This document shows positions 1 through 6,451 of a stretch of 12,392 bases of DNA, piece after piece. How positions within the stretch are numbered: the first letter of the stretch is position 1; each line of letters begins with the position of its first letter. The notes under the pieces are model-generated. The model did not search any database. It was not told the origin of the DNA and was given only the letters and a program-made list of their open reading frames with translations. Made by a program: the position numbers and the translations under genes. Origin of the DNA: Anaerolineaceae bacterium UBA5224 (GTDB lineage: Bacteria; Chloroflexota; Anaerolineae; Anaerolineales; Anaerolineaceae); contig DHUW01000019.1 in NCBI GenBank assembly GCA_002409365.1, forward strand, positions 409 to 12,800, in the 5' to 3' direction.

Positions 1-114
1 GAGTTGGGCGACCCAACCGCAGATATCGCCCCCGGTACCCCATTTGAAGACCTTCCCGATGATTGGGTATGCCCCGATTGCGGTGTTGGTAAGGATCAGT
101 TCGAAAAGATCTAA
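1..114 (+). CDS. Rubredoxin, C-terminal part (5' end outside window)
   Basis: The first frame reads 37 residues to a TAA stop. It contains the rubredoxin stretch GDPTADIAPGTPFEDLPDDW followed by the second iron-binding knuckle, VCPDCG. Rubredoxins are small cytoplasmic electron carriers, usually just over 50 residues, with one iron held by two Cys-x2-Cys knuckles. The first knuckle lies before base 1. The Cys-Pro-Asp-Cys-Gly pair and the acidic, Phe-containing C-terminus (KDQFEKI) fit a stand-alone rubredoxin. A rubredoxin domain at the end of a longer protein cannot be excluded because the start is missing. A terminator follows about 30 bases downstream, so the gene is last in its transcript. 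Confidence 0.93.
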   Translation, partial: ELGDPTADIAPGTPFEDLPDDWVCPDCGVGKDQFEKI

Positions 115-142
115 ATTAACCATTTCAACATTTCAAGCCAGA

Positions 143-172
143 AAGAAGGCGTATAACGCCTTCTTCTTTTTT
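143..172 (+). terminator. Rho-independent terminator after rubredoxin
   Basis: A perfect 9-base stem (AAGAAGGCG, 143-151, with CGCCTTCTT, 157-165) has a 5-base loop and is followed by a T-run at 167-172. It ends the rubredoxin transcript and isolates the next gene. Confidence 0.88.
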
Positions 173-234
173 AATTATCCCTGTCAATCTTGTTCCAGCA
201 AATGAAAGTTACCCGTAAAGTTGTGGAAATCTCA

Positions 235-263
235 CTGTTTTTTCGAGAAAAGTGTCTTATAAT
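235..263 (+). promoter_or_regulatory. Putative sigma-70-type promoter of the ABC ATPase gene
   Basis: A perfect -10 hexamer TATAAT lies at 258-263, 38 bases before the ATG at 301. The hexamer 17 bases upstream (CTGTTT, 235-240) is a poor -35, so the -10 carries the call. It lies between the rubredoxin terminator and the gene, as expected for a monocistronic unit. Confidence 0.5.
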
Positions 264-300
264 TAGGTCACTATACTCGTTCAAGATAGGAGGAATAAAT

Positions 301-1425
301 ATGGCAAGTGTAACGTACGATCATGTTTGGAAAAAGTTTGGTGATGTAGTTGCAGTGCAAGATTTGAATCTTGCGATCGAGGACAAAGAGTTCCTGGTGC
401 TGGTCGGTCCTTCCGGCTGCGGAAAAACCACGGCTCTGCGCTGTTTGGCCGGCCTCGAAGAAATCACTGAAGGTCAAGTTCTGATCGGAAACCAGGTTGT
501 TAATGATGTTGCTCCAAAAGACCGCGACATCGCCATGGTTTTCCAGAGCTATGCCCTTTACCCCCATATGTCCGTTTACGACAACATGGCTTTCGGACTC
601 AAGCTGCGCAAGCTTGATAAAGCCGATATCGATCGCCGCGTGCAAGAATCTGCCCGCACGCTCGGTATTGAAAATCTGTTGAAACGTAAACCCAAGGAAC
701 TTTCTGGTGGTCAACGCCAGCGTGTTGCAGTCGGACGCGCTATCGTTCGCGAGCCAAAAGTATTCCTCTTCGATGAACCCCTCTCTAACCTTGATGCCAA
801 GCTCCGCGTTCAGACCCGTGCTGAGCTTTCCAAGCTGCACCAGCGCCTGCAAACCACCTTCATTTATGTCACCCATGACCAGACTGAAGCTATGACCATG
901 GCTTCCCGTATTGCGGTAATGAACAAAGGTAAGTTGCAGCAGTTGGATACACCCCAGATGCTCTATGATCACCCCAATAACCTCTTTGTTGCCGGTTTCA
1001 TTGGCTCTCCTGCCATGAACTTCTTCAATGGTCATGTTGTTGTTGAAGACGGTGAGATGTATGTCGATATGGATACCTTCCGCGTGAAAGTTCCTCCAAA
1101 ACACAAGGCAAAATATGAGGGTGTTGTTGGGAAAGATATCATCTTCGGTATCCGCCCTGAAGACATTCATAAGCCCGAATTTGCTCCTCCTGGCATCATC
1201 GCTGAACTTGTCGACGTGACCGTGGATGTGACCGAGCTTATGGGTAATGAAATCTTCCTTTACCTCGTCAATGGAACTCACAGTTTCACTGCCCGCGTCG
1301 ACCCCCGCACCCAGGCGAAATTTGGTGATCAAATGCAAGTTGCTTTCAATATGGACAACATCCATATCTTTGATCCAAGCATTGATCCCGAAAATCCTCC
1401 TGTGGTTACCGGCCCAGTAGCTTAA
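301..1425 (+). CDS. ABC transporter ATP-binding protein, MalK/UgpC/MsmX type (carbohydrate import)
   Basis: This 374-residue ATPase powers a carbohydrate-type ABC importer from the cytoplasmic face. Visible motifs are Walker A GPSGCGKTT (36-44), Q-loop Gln82, signature LSGGQ (134-138), Walker B ending FDEP (157-160), and switch His192. A C-terminal TOBE/OB-like regulatory region of about 130 residues follows (GIRPEDIH motif), as in MalK and UgpC. Length is normal for the family. The start at 301 is chosen because AGGAGG (288-293) sits 7 bases before it and the family N-terminus begins there; an in-frame ATG at 190 would add 37 unrelated residues and lies upstream of the -10. No permease or binding protein is adjacent, and terminators flank the gene. 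Like MsmX of Bacillus it may serve several importers; that is inference, and the substrate cannot be named. Confidence 0.95.
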   Translation: MASVTYDHVWKKFGDVVAVQDLNLAIEDKEFLVLVGPSGCGKTTALRCLAGLEEITEGQVLIGNQVVNDVAPKDRDIAMVFQSYALYPHMSVYDNMAFGLKLRKLDKADIDRRVQESARTLGIENLLKRKPKELSGGQRQRVAVGRAIVREPKVFLFDEPLSNLDAKLRVQTRAELSKLHQRLQTTFIYVTHDQTEAMTMASRIAVMNKGKLQQLDTPQMLYDHPNNLFVAGFIGSPAMNFFNGHVVVEDGEMYVDMDTFRVKVPPKHKAKYEGVVGKDIIFGIRPEDIHKPEFAPPGIIAELVDVTVDVTELMGNEIFLYLVNGTHSFTARVDPRTQAKFGDQMQVAFNMDNIHIFDPSIDPENPPVVTGPVA

Positions 1426-1447
1426 TAGTAGCTTGATTAGTTTGATT

Positions 1448-1478
1448 AAAAAAGTGCACCGTTTGGTGCACTTTTTTT
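1448..1478. terminator. Bidirectional terminator between convergent genes
   Basis: The stem GTGCACC/GGTGCAC (1454-1460 with 1465-1471) has a 4-base loop and is flanked by six A on the left and seven T on the right. The plus-strand ATPase gene ends at 1425 and the minus-strand membrane-protein gene ends at 1541, so one hairpin can stop transcription from both sides. Confidence 0.9.
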
Positions 1479-1540
1479 GTTTCAAATCTGTCAACCTTCA
1501 TATTGATCTGGTTGACATCAATTCAGGAAAATCAAACTCT

Positions 1541-2200
1541 CTAAGCTCGTTTACGCTTCTGTGTCAACACCACCAGCAACACACCAACCAACAGCGCCAA
1601 AGCGATTACCAGCACAAACGCGTCCCGCCAAAAAACGAACGGGAAAAGGCGAATCAAGGTCGAGGATTCCAAAAAAGTCCAGGTGCCATCCTGGAAGAAA
1701 ATACGATGGAAATATACAAATAATTGATCAAAACTTACAGCTAAAAATGCCAATAATGCACCCAGAAGGCCAATCGTGATCCAACCTCCGGCATTGAGCG
1801 CCTTACGGATACTTTCCCATTGTCGCATGATCACAAACCATAGCAACATGGCGATGCTTAACCCACCTACAACGTACCAAACTGTCGAACTAATGGTCAC
1901 TACATTCTTCACATCAATCATGTGCGAGAGTTCGTCAGGCGTAAACATTTTCCTGCCTACTTCGTCCTGCAGGTTGCCCAGGTAACTAATGCCCTGGTCA
2001 TTGGTCAGATAACTGACAGCATAATCTGACCACTTGGTTCGTTCCTGGATAGTGAAACCGTAAGGATCCTCCGGAAAGCCAGCCCGCTTGTATTCCCAGG
2101 CAGGGAAAGCCGGGGTCATCACCAACCTCACGCCAGCCATGAGCAAAATATAGGGGATGAAAATTGCCAAAGCGACTACTAATATCTTATTGATCTTCAT
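1541..2200 (-). CDS. DUF1461 / TIGR01906 integral membrane protein, Lit-like (putative lipoprotein intramolecular transacylase)
   Basis: The product is 219 residues with four predicted membrane helices (about 6-27, 104-125, 140-160, 193-213). A polar domain of about 75 residues lies between helices 1 and 2, probably outside the cell. DUF1461/TIGR01906 hallmarks are DELSHM followed by DVK (89-98), FHRIFF (164-169), and a stretch of the form W-T-F...TLIRLFP..FW.D. From memory, Lit of Bacillus cereus and Enterococcus belongs to this family; it moves an acyl chain within a lipoprotein N-terminus to give the lyso form, and uses two histidines about 72 residues apart. Here His93 and His165 are also 72 apart. 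Family membership is well supported; transacylase activity is inference. Start: ATG with GAGGG (2207-2211) 6 bases upstream. The gene is divergent from the copper ATPase. Confidence 0.85.
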   Translation of the reverse strand: MKINKILVVALAIFIPYILLMAGVRLVMTPAFPAWEYKRAGFPEDPYGFTIQERTKWSDYAVSYLTNDQGISYLGNLQDEVGRKMFTPDELSHMIDVKNVVTISSTVWYVVGGLSIAMLLWFVIMRQWESIRKALNAGGWITIGLLGALLAFLAVSFDQLFVYFHRIFFQDGTWTFLESSTLIRLFPFVFWRDAFVLVIALALLVGVLLVVLTQKRKRA

Positions 2201-2339
2201 ATAATGCCCTCAACTTTCGGTTTAAATATACCACCCAGGACTGGCAGTTGTTCGATAAGACTTGGATTTGTACATCATACAACCAGTTCTCAAGCTGTTC
2301 TACTTTCCGTTATTATATATATTAATGATAGAAAAAATA

Positions 2340-2358
2340 TCATCGGATAAAACGATGA
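2340..2358. promoter_or_regulatory. Inverted repeat upstream of copB (possible operator or leader hairpin)
   Basis: A 6-base perfect inverted repeat, TCATCG (2340-2345) and CGATGA (2353-2358) with 7 bases between, lies 48 bases before the chosen copB start in an AT-rich leader. It is not the TACA-N2-TGTA copper box of CopY. Binding by a metal regulator is only a possibility, and an inverted repeat of this size can arise by chance. Confidence 0.22.
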
Positions 2359-2405
2359 GATTATTTATCGAGTTACGTCTTATTCAACTGAAAGAGATAG
2401 ATATT

Positions 2406-4631
2406 ATGAACGATATGCCCCCACACAATCATAGTTCAATTGAGTCGGAATCTGACCTTCATGCTCAGCACTCCAATCATTCTTCTCACGACCATCATGA
2501 ACATCACGAAGAAGATCATGAAATGGATCACAGCCAAATGGACCACGCTCACATGGACCACACTTACATGGATCACAGCCAGATGGATGATAGTCAGATG
2601 GACAACAGCCAAGTGGATCATATTAAGATGGATCACAGCCAGATCGACCATGGCGCTCACTCTGAGAACGGTTTGGGGCATAGCTCACACCATGCCGCTA
2701 TGATCGAGGATTTCAAGAAACGCTTTTGGGTCGTACTGGTGCTTAGCATCCCGATCGTTATTATGTCCAGTATGATGCAGATGGTGTTCAACTACACCAT
2801 CTCTTTCCCGGGCAGCAAATTCGTCCTGTTTGTGCTGTCTTCCATCGTCTTTTTCTATGGTGGCTGGCCGTTCTTCAAGGGAGCCAAAGACGAGGCAGCA
2901 GTCAAAAAACCAGGCATGATGATGCTGATCACGCTAGCCATCAGTACCTCTTACATTTACAGCACCCTCACCACCTTCTTCATCAAAGGCTCGGAGTTTT
3001 ACTTTGAGCTTTCCACATTGATCCTGGTCATGTTACTGGGTCATTGGATCGAAATGCGTTCTCAGCTGGGTGCGTCCAAAGCCTTGGAAGAACTGGTCAA
3101 ATTAATGCCCGAAACTGCCCACAAACTCGACCAGGACGGCAATATCAGGGAAGTCAGCATGAAGGAGCTTATTCCAGGCGATTTGATTTTGGTCAAATCT
3201 GGTGAGAAAGTGCCAACGGATGGCAGGGTCGTCGAGGGTCAATCAGCCGTCAACGAAGCCATGCTCACGGGGGAATCCGTCCCCGTGGAGAAGAAACCAG
3301 GCATGCAAGTGATAGGCGGTTCGGTGAATGGCAACGGTGTGCTCACTGTGAAGGTCGAGCGTCTTGGTGATGAGACCTACCTCGCCCAGGTCATTAAAAC
3401 TGTGCAGGATGCCCAGGCACAAAAGTCGCGGACACAAGGTTTGGCTGACCGCGCTGCAGGTTGGCTGTTTTGGATCGCTGTTGGTGCCGGAGTGATCACT
3501 TTTATCTACTGGATTGTCAATAGCGATATCAACGTCGCCTTGGAGCGCATGGTAACCGTGCTGGTCATCGCCTGTCCGCATGCTCTCGGCTTGGCTGTAC
3601 CCCTTGTCAATGCTGTTTCCACATCAATTGCAGCGCGAAACGGCTTACTCATCCGCAACCGCAACCAGTTTGAAGAAGGTCGGAACGTTGACATCATTGT
3701 CTTCGACAAGACCGGAACGCTCACCAAAGGTGAATTTGGAGTTACGAACCTCATCCCACGTGAAGGCAAAAGTGAGAACGAGCTGCTCACGATCGCTGGG
3801 TCATTGGAGTCGCAATCCGATCACCCCATAGCAGTTGGGGTTACCAAAGCGGCCCAGGAACGCAATCTGACCCTCGAAAAAGTTACCAATTTTAAAAACC
3901 TGACTGGCTCAGGCATCCAGGGTGACATGCGCGGAAAGACCTATTCCATCGTCAGCCCCGGTGAACTTGACCGGCGTAACATAGCCTATGATAAGGATCG
4001 CTTTGAGGAGGTTGCTGCAGAAGGGAAGACCGTCGTTTTCGTGCTGGAAGGTGACCGCGTGTTGGGTATCATTGCTGTAGCAGATATCATTCGTGAGAGC
4101 TCAAAAGAGATCATTGACGAGTTGAGGGACCTTGGGATTGAATCTGTGATGATCACTGGCGACAATGAAAAGGTAACTAATTATGTCGGTAAAGAGCTCG
4201 GTCTCTCCCGGGTATACAGCCAAGTGCTGCCAGATCAGAAATTGACGAAGATCAAGGAGTTGCAGGAAGGCGGAAAGAAGCAGGTTGCCATGGTTGGTGA
4301 CGGCATCAACGATGCACCTGCCCTGGCTGCTTCTGACTTGGGTATCGCCATTGGAGCAGGAACAGATGTTGCCCTGGAGACGGCCGATGTGATTTTGGTG
4401 GATTCAGATCCGAAAGATGTCTTGAGCATTATCAAGCTCTCCAAAGCTACCTACCAAAAGACAGTTCAGAACCTGATCTGGGCGGTTGGTTACAATGTCA
4501 TCGCCATTCCACTGGCTGCTGGAGTATTGGCAGCCCGGGGATTTGTGATCACTCCGGCAATCGGTGCTGCTGTCATGTCCCTCAGCACGATCATTGTCGC
4601 CATTAATGCACGGTTGTTGAAAATAGAGTAA
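2406..4631 (+). CDS. copB: Copper-exporting P-type ATPase, CopB type (P1B-3)
   Basis: This 741-residue membrane pump uses ATP to move copper (Cu2+, possibly Cu+ or Ag+) out of the cytoplasm. P1B features: TGES (288-291), CPH in helix 6 (390-392), DKTGT with phosphorylated Asp434, the HP pair (473-474) and GDGINDAP (631-638). CPH rather than CPC, with N-x6-YN-x4-P (689-702) in helix 7 and P-x6-MS-x-ST-x5-N (717-734) in helix 8, is the P1B-3 signature. There is no CxxC metal-binding domain; instead residues 7-97 are rich in His, Asp and Met. Start: the ATG at 2406 precedes the His-rich domain and has GAGA-type purines 9-13 bases upstream; farther upstream in-frame ATGs (2262, 2325, 2355) would add hydrophobic residues unlike the family, and 2415 is also possible. 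No chaperone or copper regulator gene is adjacent. Confidence 0.93.
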   Translation: MNDMPPHNHSSIESESDLHAQHSNHSSHDHHEHHEEDHEMDHSQMDHAHMDHTYMDHSQMDDSQMDNSQVDHIKMDHSQIDHGAHSENGLGHSSHHAAMIEDFKKRFWVVLVLSIPIVIMSSMMQMVFNYTISFPGSKFVLFVLSSIVFFYGGWPFFKGAKDEAAVKKPGMMMLITLAISTSYIYSTLTTFFIKGSEFYFELSTLILVMLLGHWIEMRSQLGASKALEELVKLMPETAHKLDQDGNIREVSMKELIPGDLILVKSGEKVPTDGRVVEGQSAVNEAMLTGESVPVEKKPGMQVIGGSVNGNGVLTVKVERLGDETYLAQVIKTVQDAQAQKSRTQGLADRAAGWLFWIAVGAGVITFIYWIVNSDINVALERMVTVLVIACPHALGLAVPLVNAVSTSIAARNGLLIRNRNQFEEGRNVDIIVFDKTGTLTKGEFGVTNLIPREGKSENELLTIAGSLESQSDHPIAVGVTKAAQERNLTLEKVTNFKNLTGSGIQGDMRGKTYSIVSPGELDRRNIAYDKDRFEEVAAEGKTVVFVLEGDRVLGIIAVADIIRESSKEIIDELRDLGIESVMITGDNEKVTNYVGKELGLSRVYSQVLPDQKLTKIKELQEGGKKQVAMVGDGINDAPALAASDLGIAIGAGTDVALETADVILVDSDPKDVLSIIKLSKATYQKTVQNLIWAVGYNVIAIPLAAGVLAARGFVITPAIGAAVMSLSTIIVAINARLLKIE
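2523..2651 (+). repeat. 15-base in-frame tandem repeat coding His-rich MDHSQ units
   Basis: Eight full 15-base units plus a partial ninth start at 2523, 2538, 2553, 2568, 2583, 2598, 2613, 2628 and 2643. They encode five-residue units of consensus M-D-H-S-Q (residues 40-82). Variants include MDHAH, MDHTY, MDDSQ, MDNSQ and VDHIK. Unit length is strictly kept while the third and later codons drift, so the tract grew by duplication and is still under frame constraint. It probably forms a flexible copper-binding tail. Confidence 0.9.
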
Positions 4632-4655
4632 TCTCTTCAGCTTAGGTTCTTTTGC

Positions 4656-4712
4656 GAAGAATCTTGACGGTGGAAGGTCTAGATTCTTCTCTCTACGTAA
4701 GGAAGAGTAAAA
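4656..4712. repeat. Degraded inverted-repeat intergenic element
   Basis: GAAGAATCT (4656-4664) and AGATTCTTC (4681-4689) form a perfect 9-base inverted repeat with a 16-base spacer. A TCTCTACGT tail follows, resembling the tail of the element at 6394-6443. With no T-run after it, it is not a clear terminator for copB. Confidence 0.45.
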
Positions 4713-4758
4713 ATTCCTTGAAACGCAAGCACATAGAAGAGACAAAGCCTGTCTAAAT

Positions 4759-4787
4759 TTGTATAACTTCAAACAGAGTACTATACT
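4759..4787 (+). promoter_or_regulatory. Putative sigma-70-type promoter of the alcohol dehydrogenase gene
   Basis: TTGTAT (4759-4764) and TATACT (4782-4787) are separated by exactly 17 bases. They sit 67 bases before the ATG at 4855 and downstream of copB, so the dehydrogenase probably has its own transcript. Confidence 0.55.
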
Positions 4788-4854
4788 GTTAACCATCCAT
4801 CGTTTAACTCATAGCAAAATTACTTCAAACAAATCTGAGAAAGGTCGGTGTCAT

Positions 4855-5871
4855 ATGTCTGAGAAAGTTCAAGCGTTTGCCGCCCTCACCAGCGGTGCAG
4901 AACTAACACCATTTTTCTATGATCCTCCTCAACTCAAAGCCGATGAGGTGCGGGTGCGGGTCTCGCATTGCGGCATCTGTGGTTCAGATATCCAGGCAAT
5001 GGATGATAAATATTCAGTGTTTGATTTCCCGTTGGTGCCTGGTCACGAGATTGCCGGTTACATCAACGAAATTGGCGAGAATGTACCCTCCAGTCGGCTT
5101 GGACAGCGCGTTGGTGTAGGTTGGCAGGCGCGTTCTTGCGGTCATTGTGAATGGTGTCTTCAAGGTCAACCACGCCTCTGCCTTGATGTGGTCAACAATG
5201 GCACCTGGACGCCTTATGGTGGTTTTGCAACCTCCGTCGTGGCACAACAGGCTTACGTTTATCCTTTGCCCGAAAAAATTCTTTCCGAACATGCCGCAGT
5301 ATTAATGTGCGCTGGTCTGACTGTCTATTCTGCCCTTGTCAAACATTACTCTTCCAGCGCGTCCAATCTCGCCATCTTGGGTATCGGTGGGTTGGGGCAC
5401 CTGGCCCTGCAATTCGCTGCTGCCATGGGCTATCAGGTGACCGCAATTTCTTCTTCATCCTCTAAAAAGGACCAGGCCATAAGTTTTGGCGCACACCATT
5501 TCATCGACTCCTCCGTGACAAACGCTTTCAAGGGGTTAGCGGATTCCTTTGATCTCATAATGATTACTTCCCATGGACAGGTAGATTGGGATCGGATGCT
5601 CAGCTTGTTACGGCGTAAAGGTAGGATCATTTTGATTGCCTTCCCACCCGTCAGTTTGGATCCGGTAGATTTAGTTGTGCATGAACTGAGCATTCATGGC
5701 TCGTTTGTTGGAAATCCAGACGATATGACCGCGATGTTAGCTTTTGCTGAAGCGCATTCCATTCAACCAGTGATCGAAAAAATGCCCCTCTCACAGGTGA
5801 ACGAAGCTGTTGAAAAAACTCGAAAAAATCAGGCTCGCTATCGGATCGTGCTGGAAAATGACTTGATCTGA
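4855..5871 (+). CDS. Zinc-dependent, probably NADP-linked alcohol dehydrogenase (cinnamyl-alcohol dehydrogenase/YahK-like)
   Basis: This 338-residue medium-chain dehydrogenase is cytoplasmic and would interconvert alcohols and aldehydes. Catalytic zinc ligands are likely Cys42 (CGICGSD), His64-Glu65 (PGHEIAG) and Cys152. The structural zinc site is complete: Cys95, Cys98, Cys101 and Cys109. The nucleotide fold shows GIGGLG (176-181), and strand 2 ends in a Ser run followed by Lys-Lys (199-205), which in cinnamyl-alcohol dehydrogenases favours NADP. CGICG has Gly where many family members have His after the catalytic Cys. Start: the ATG at 4855 begins at the family N-terminus, with AAAGG (4840-4844) 10 bases upstream; an in-frame start at 4759 would add 32 unrelated residues and lies inside the promoter. 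The physiological substrate is unknown; aldehyde detoxification is a reasonable guess. Confidence 0.9.
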   Translation: MSEKVQAFAALTSGAELTPFFYDPPQLKADEVRVRVSHCGICGSDIQAMDDKYSVFDFPLVPGHEIAGYINEIGENVPSSRLGQRVGVGWQARSCGHCEWCLQGQPRLCLDVVNNGTWTPYGGFATSVVAQQAYVYPLPEKILSEHAAVLMCAGLTVYSALVKHYSSSASNLAILGIGGLGHLALQFAAAMGYQVTAISSSSSKKDQAISFGAHHFIDSSVTNAFKGLADSFDLIMITSHGQVDWDRMLSLLRRKGRIILIAFPPVSLDPVDLVVHELSIHGSFVGNPDDMTAMLAFAEAHSIQPVIEKMPLSQVNEAVEKTRKNQARYRIVLENDLI

Positions 5872-6330
5872 TCCAAGCCAACTGGAAACAAATCCGATTG
5901 CCAGTTCAAATACGTGTTAACAATTGCCCTACATTGTCGGGCAGGGAAATCCGTTACTACACCGTTAAGCTGATTCCAAATAAGCCGTATGGAAAATATT
6001 GGAAAAACAAGATCGGAATACCGAAAATAAGACAGACAATCGCTTCAAAGATCATCATTGTTTTAAATTTCACTGGATACCTTCTCTATAAAAAGGAACA
6101 AAATCCTGTATGAATGGACAATTTCAGTGAACGATTTTTATTATCTGGACACAAGTGCCTTCCAGTGAAGAGAGTTTGTTGAGTTTTTACATTGTTTGTT
6201 AAGTGATTGAAGACACGCAATCTCTCATTCAAATTAACTAACGGGTATCCCTGATCACGCTCAATATTCTGTTATGTAAATTTATTCTCCTGAGCCTTTC
6301 TTGGCGTATGATTGTTGTTTTCATAGTTTC
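5872..6330. other. Gene-free intergenic stretch
   Basis: About 460 bases follow the dehydrogenase gene with no reading frame that looks like a protein. Only weak inverted repeats are visible: AACTGG/CCAGTT (5880-5906) and TGCCC/GGGCA (5925-5943), neither followed by a T-run. I see no tRNA, riboswitch or promoter I would defend. It may be decayed DNA. Confidence 0.5.
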
Positions 6331-6363
6331 AAGAAATTTCGCTTCGCTCAGAATGAAATGACA
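6331..6363 (+). repeat. Intergenic repeat copy with TTCGCTTCGCTCAG tail
   Basis: The palindrome GAAATTTC (6333-6340) overlaps a TTCGCTTCGCTCAGAATGA tail and ends in ATGACA. The tail resembles that of the neighbouring element at 6394-6443. Short dispersed intergenic elements with this kind of CG-CTCAG-ATGACA tail occur in many bacterial genomes; their role is unclear to me. Confidence 0.5.
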
Positions 6364-6376
6364 AACCATTCTGCCA

Positions 6377-6443
6377 CCCTAAACTTTTAGGGGAGGATCT
6401 TTGCCGTCAGACGCAAAGATCCTTCGTCTCGTTCAGTATGACA
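6377..6443 (+). repeat. Intergenic inverted-repeat element, best-preserved copy
   Basis: AGGATCTTTGC (6394-6404) and GCAAAGATCCT (6413-6423) form a perfect 11-base stem with an 8-base loop. It is followed by TTCGTCTCGTTCAGTATGACA-type sequence to 6443. Just before it, CCCTAAA/TTTAGGG (6377-6392) forms a second compact palindrome. It ends 8 bases beyond the 3' end of the minus-strand regulator gene. Transcribed from the minus strand it would fold, but no T-run follows, so a terminator role is uncertain. Confidence 0.6.
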
Positions 6444-6451
6444 GCAAAACC

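Noticed and set aside
190..300. Upstream in-frame extension of the ABC ATPase
   Set aside because: The 37 extra residues do not match the family, the -10 element lies inside it, and a near-ideal ribosome binding site precedes the ATG at 301.
271..1494. Long open frame of 407 codons on the minus strand
   Set aside because: It lies antisense to the clearly recognisable ABC ATPase, has no family features, and would cross the terminator at 1448-1478.
2248..2276. Promoter for copB (TTGTTC ... TACATC)
   Set aside because: The spacing is right but the -10 is a poor match, and several equally weak AT-rich options exist in the same leader.
2262..2405. Longer start for the copper ATPase
   Set aside because: The added residues are hydrophobic and Ile-rich, unlike CopB N-termini, and the region holds AT-rich leader sequence; the His-rich domain begins after 2406.
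5880..5906. Terminator for the dehydrogenase gene
   Set aside because: The stem is only 6 bases with a 15-base loop and no T-run.
5898..6113. 71-codon open frame after the dehydrogenase
   Set aside because: It opens with a TTG, has no ribosome binding site, and its composition looks like random AT-rich DNA.
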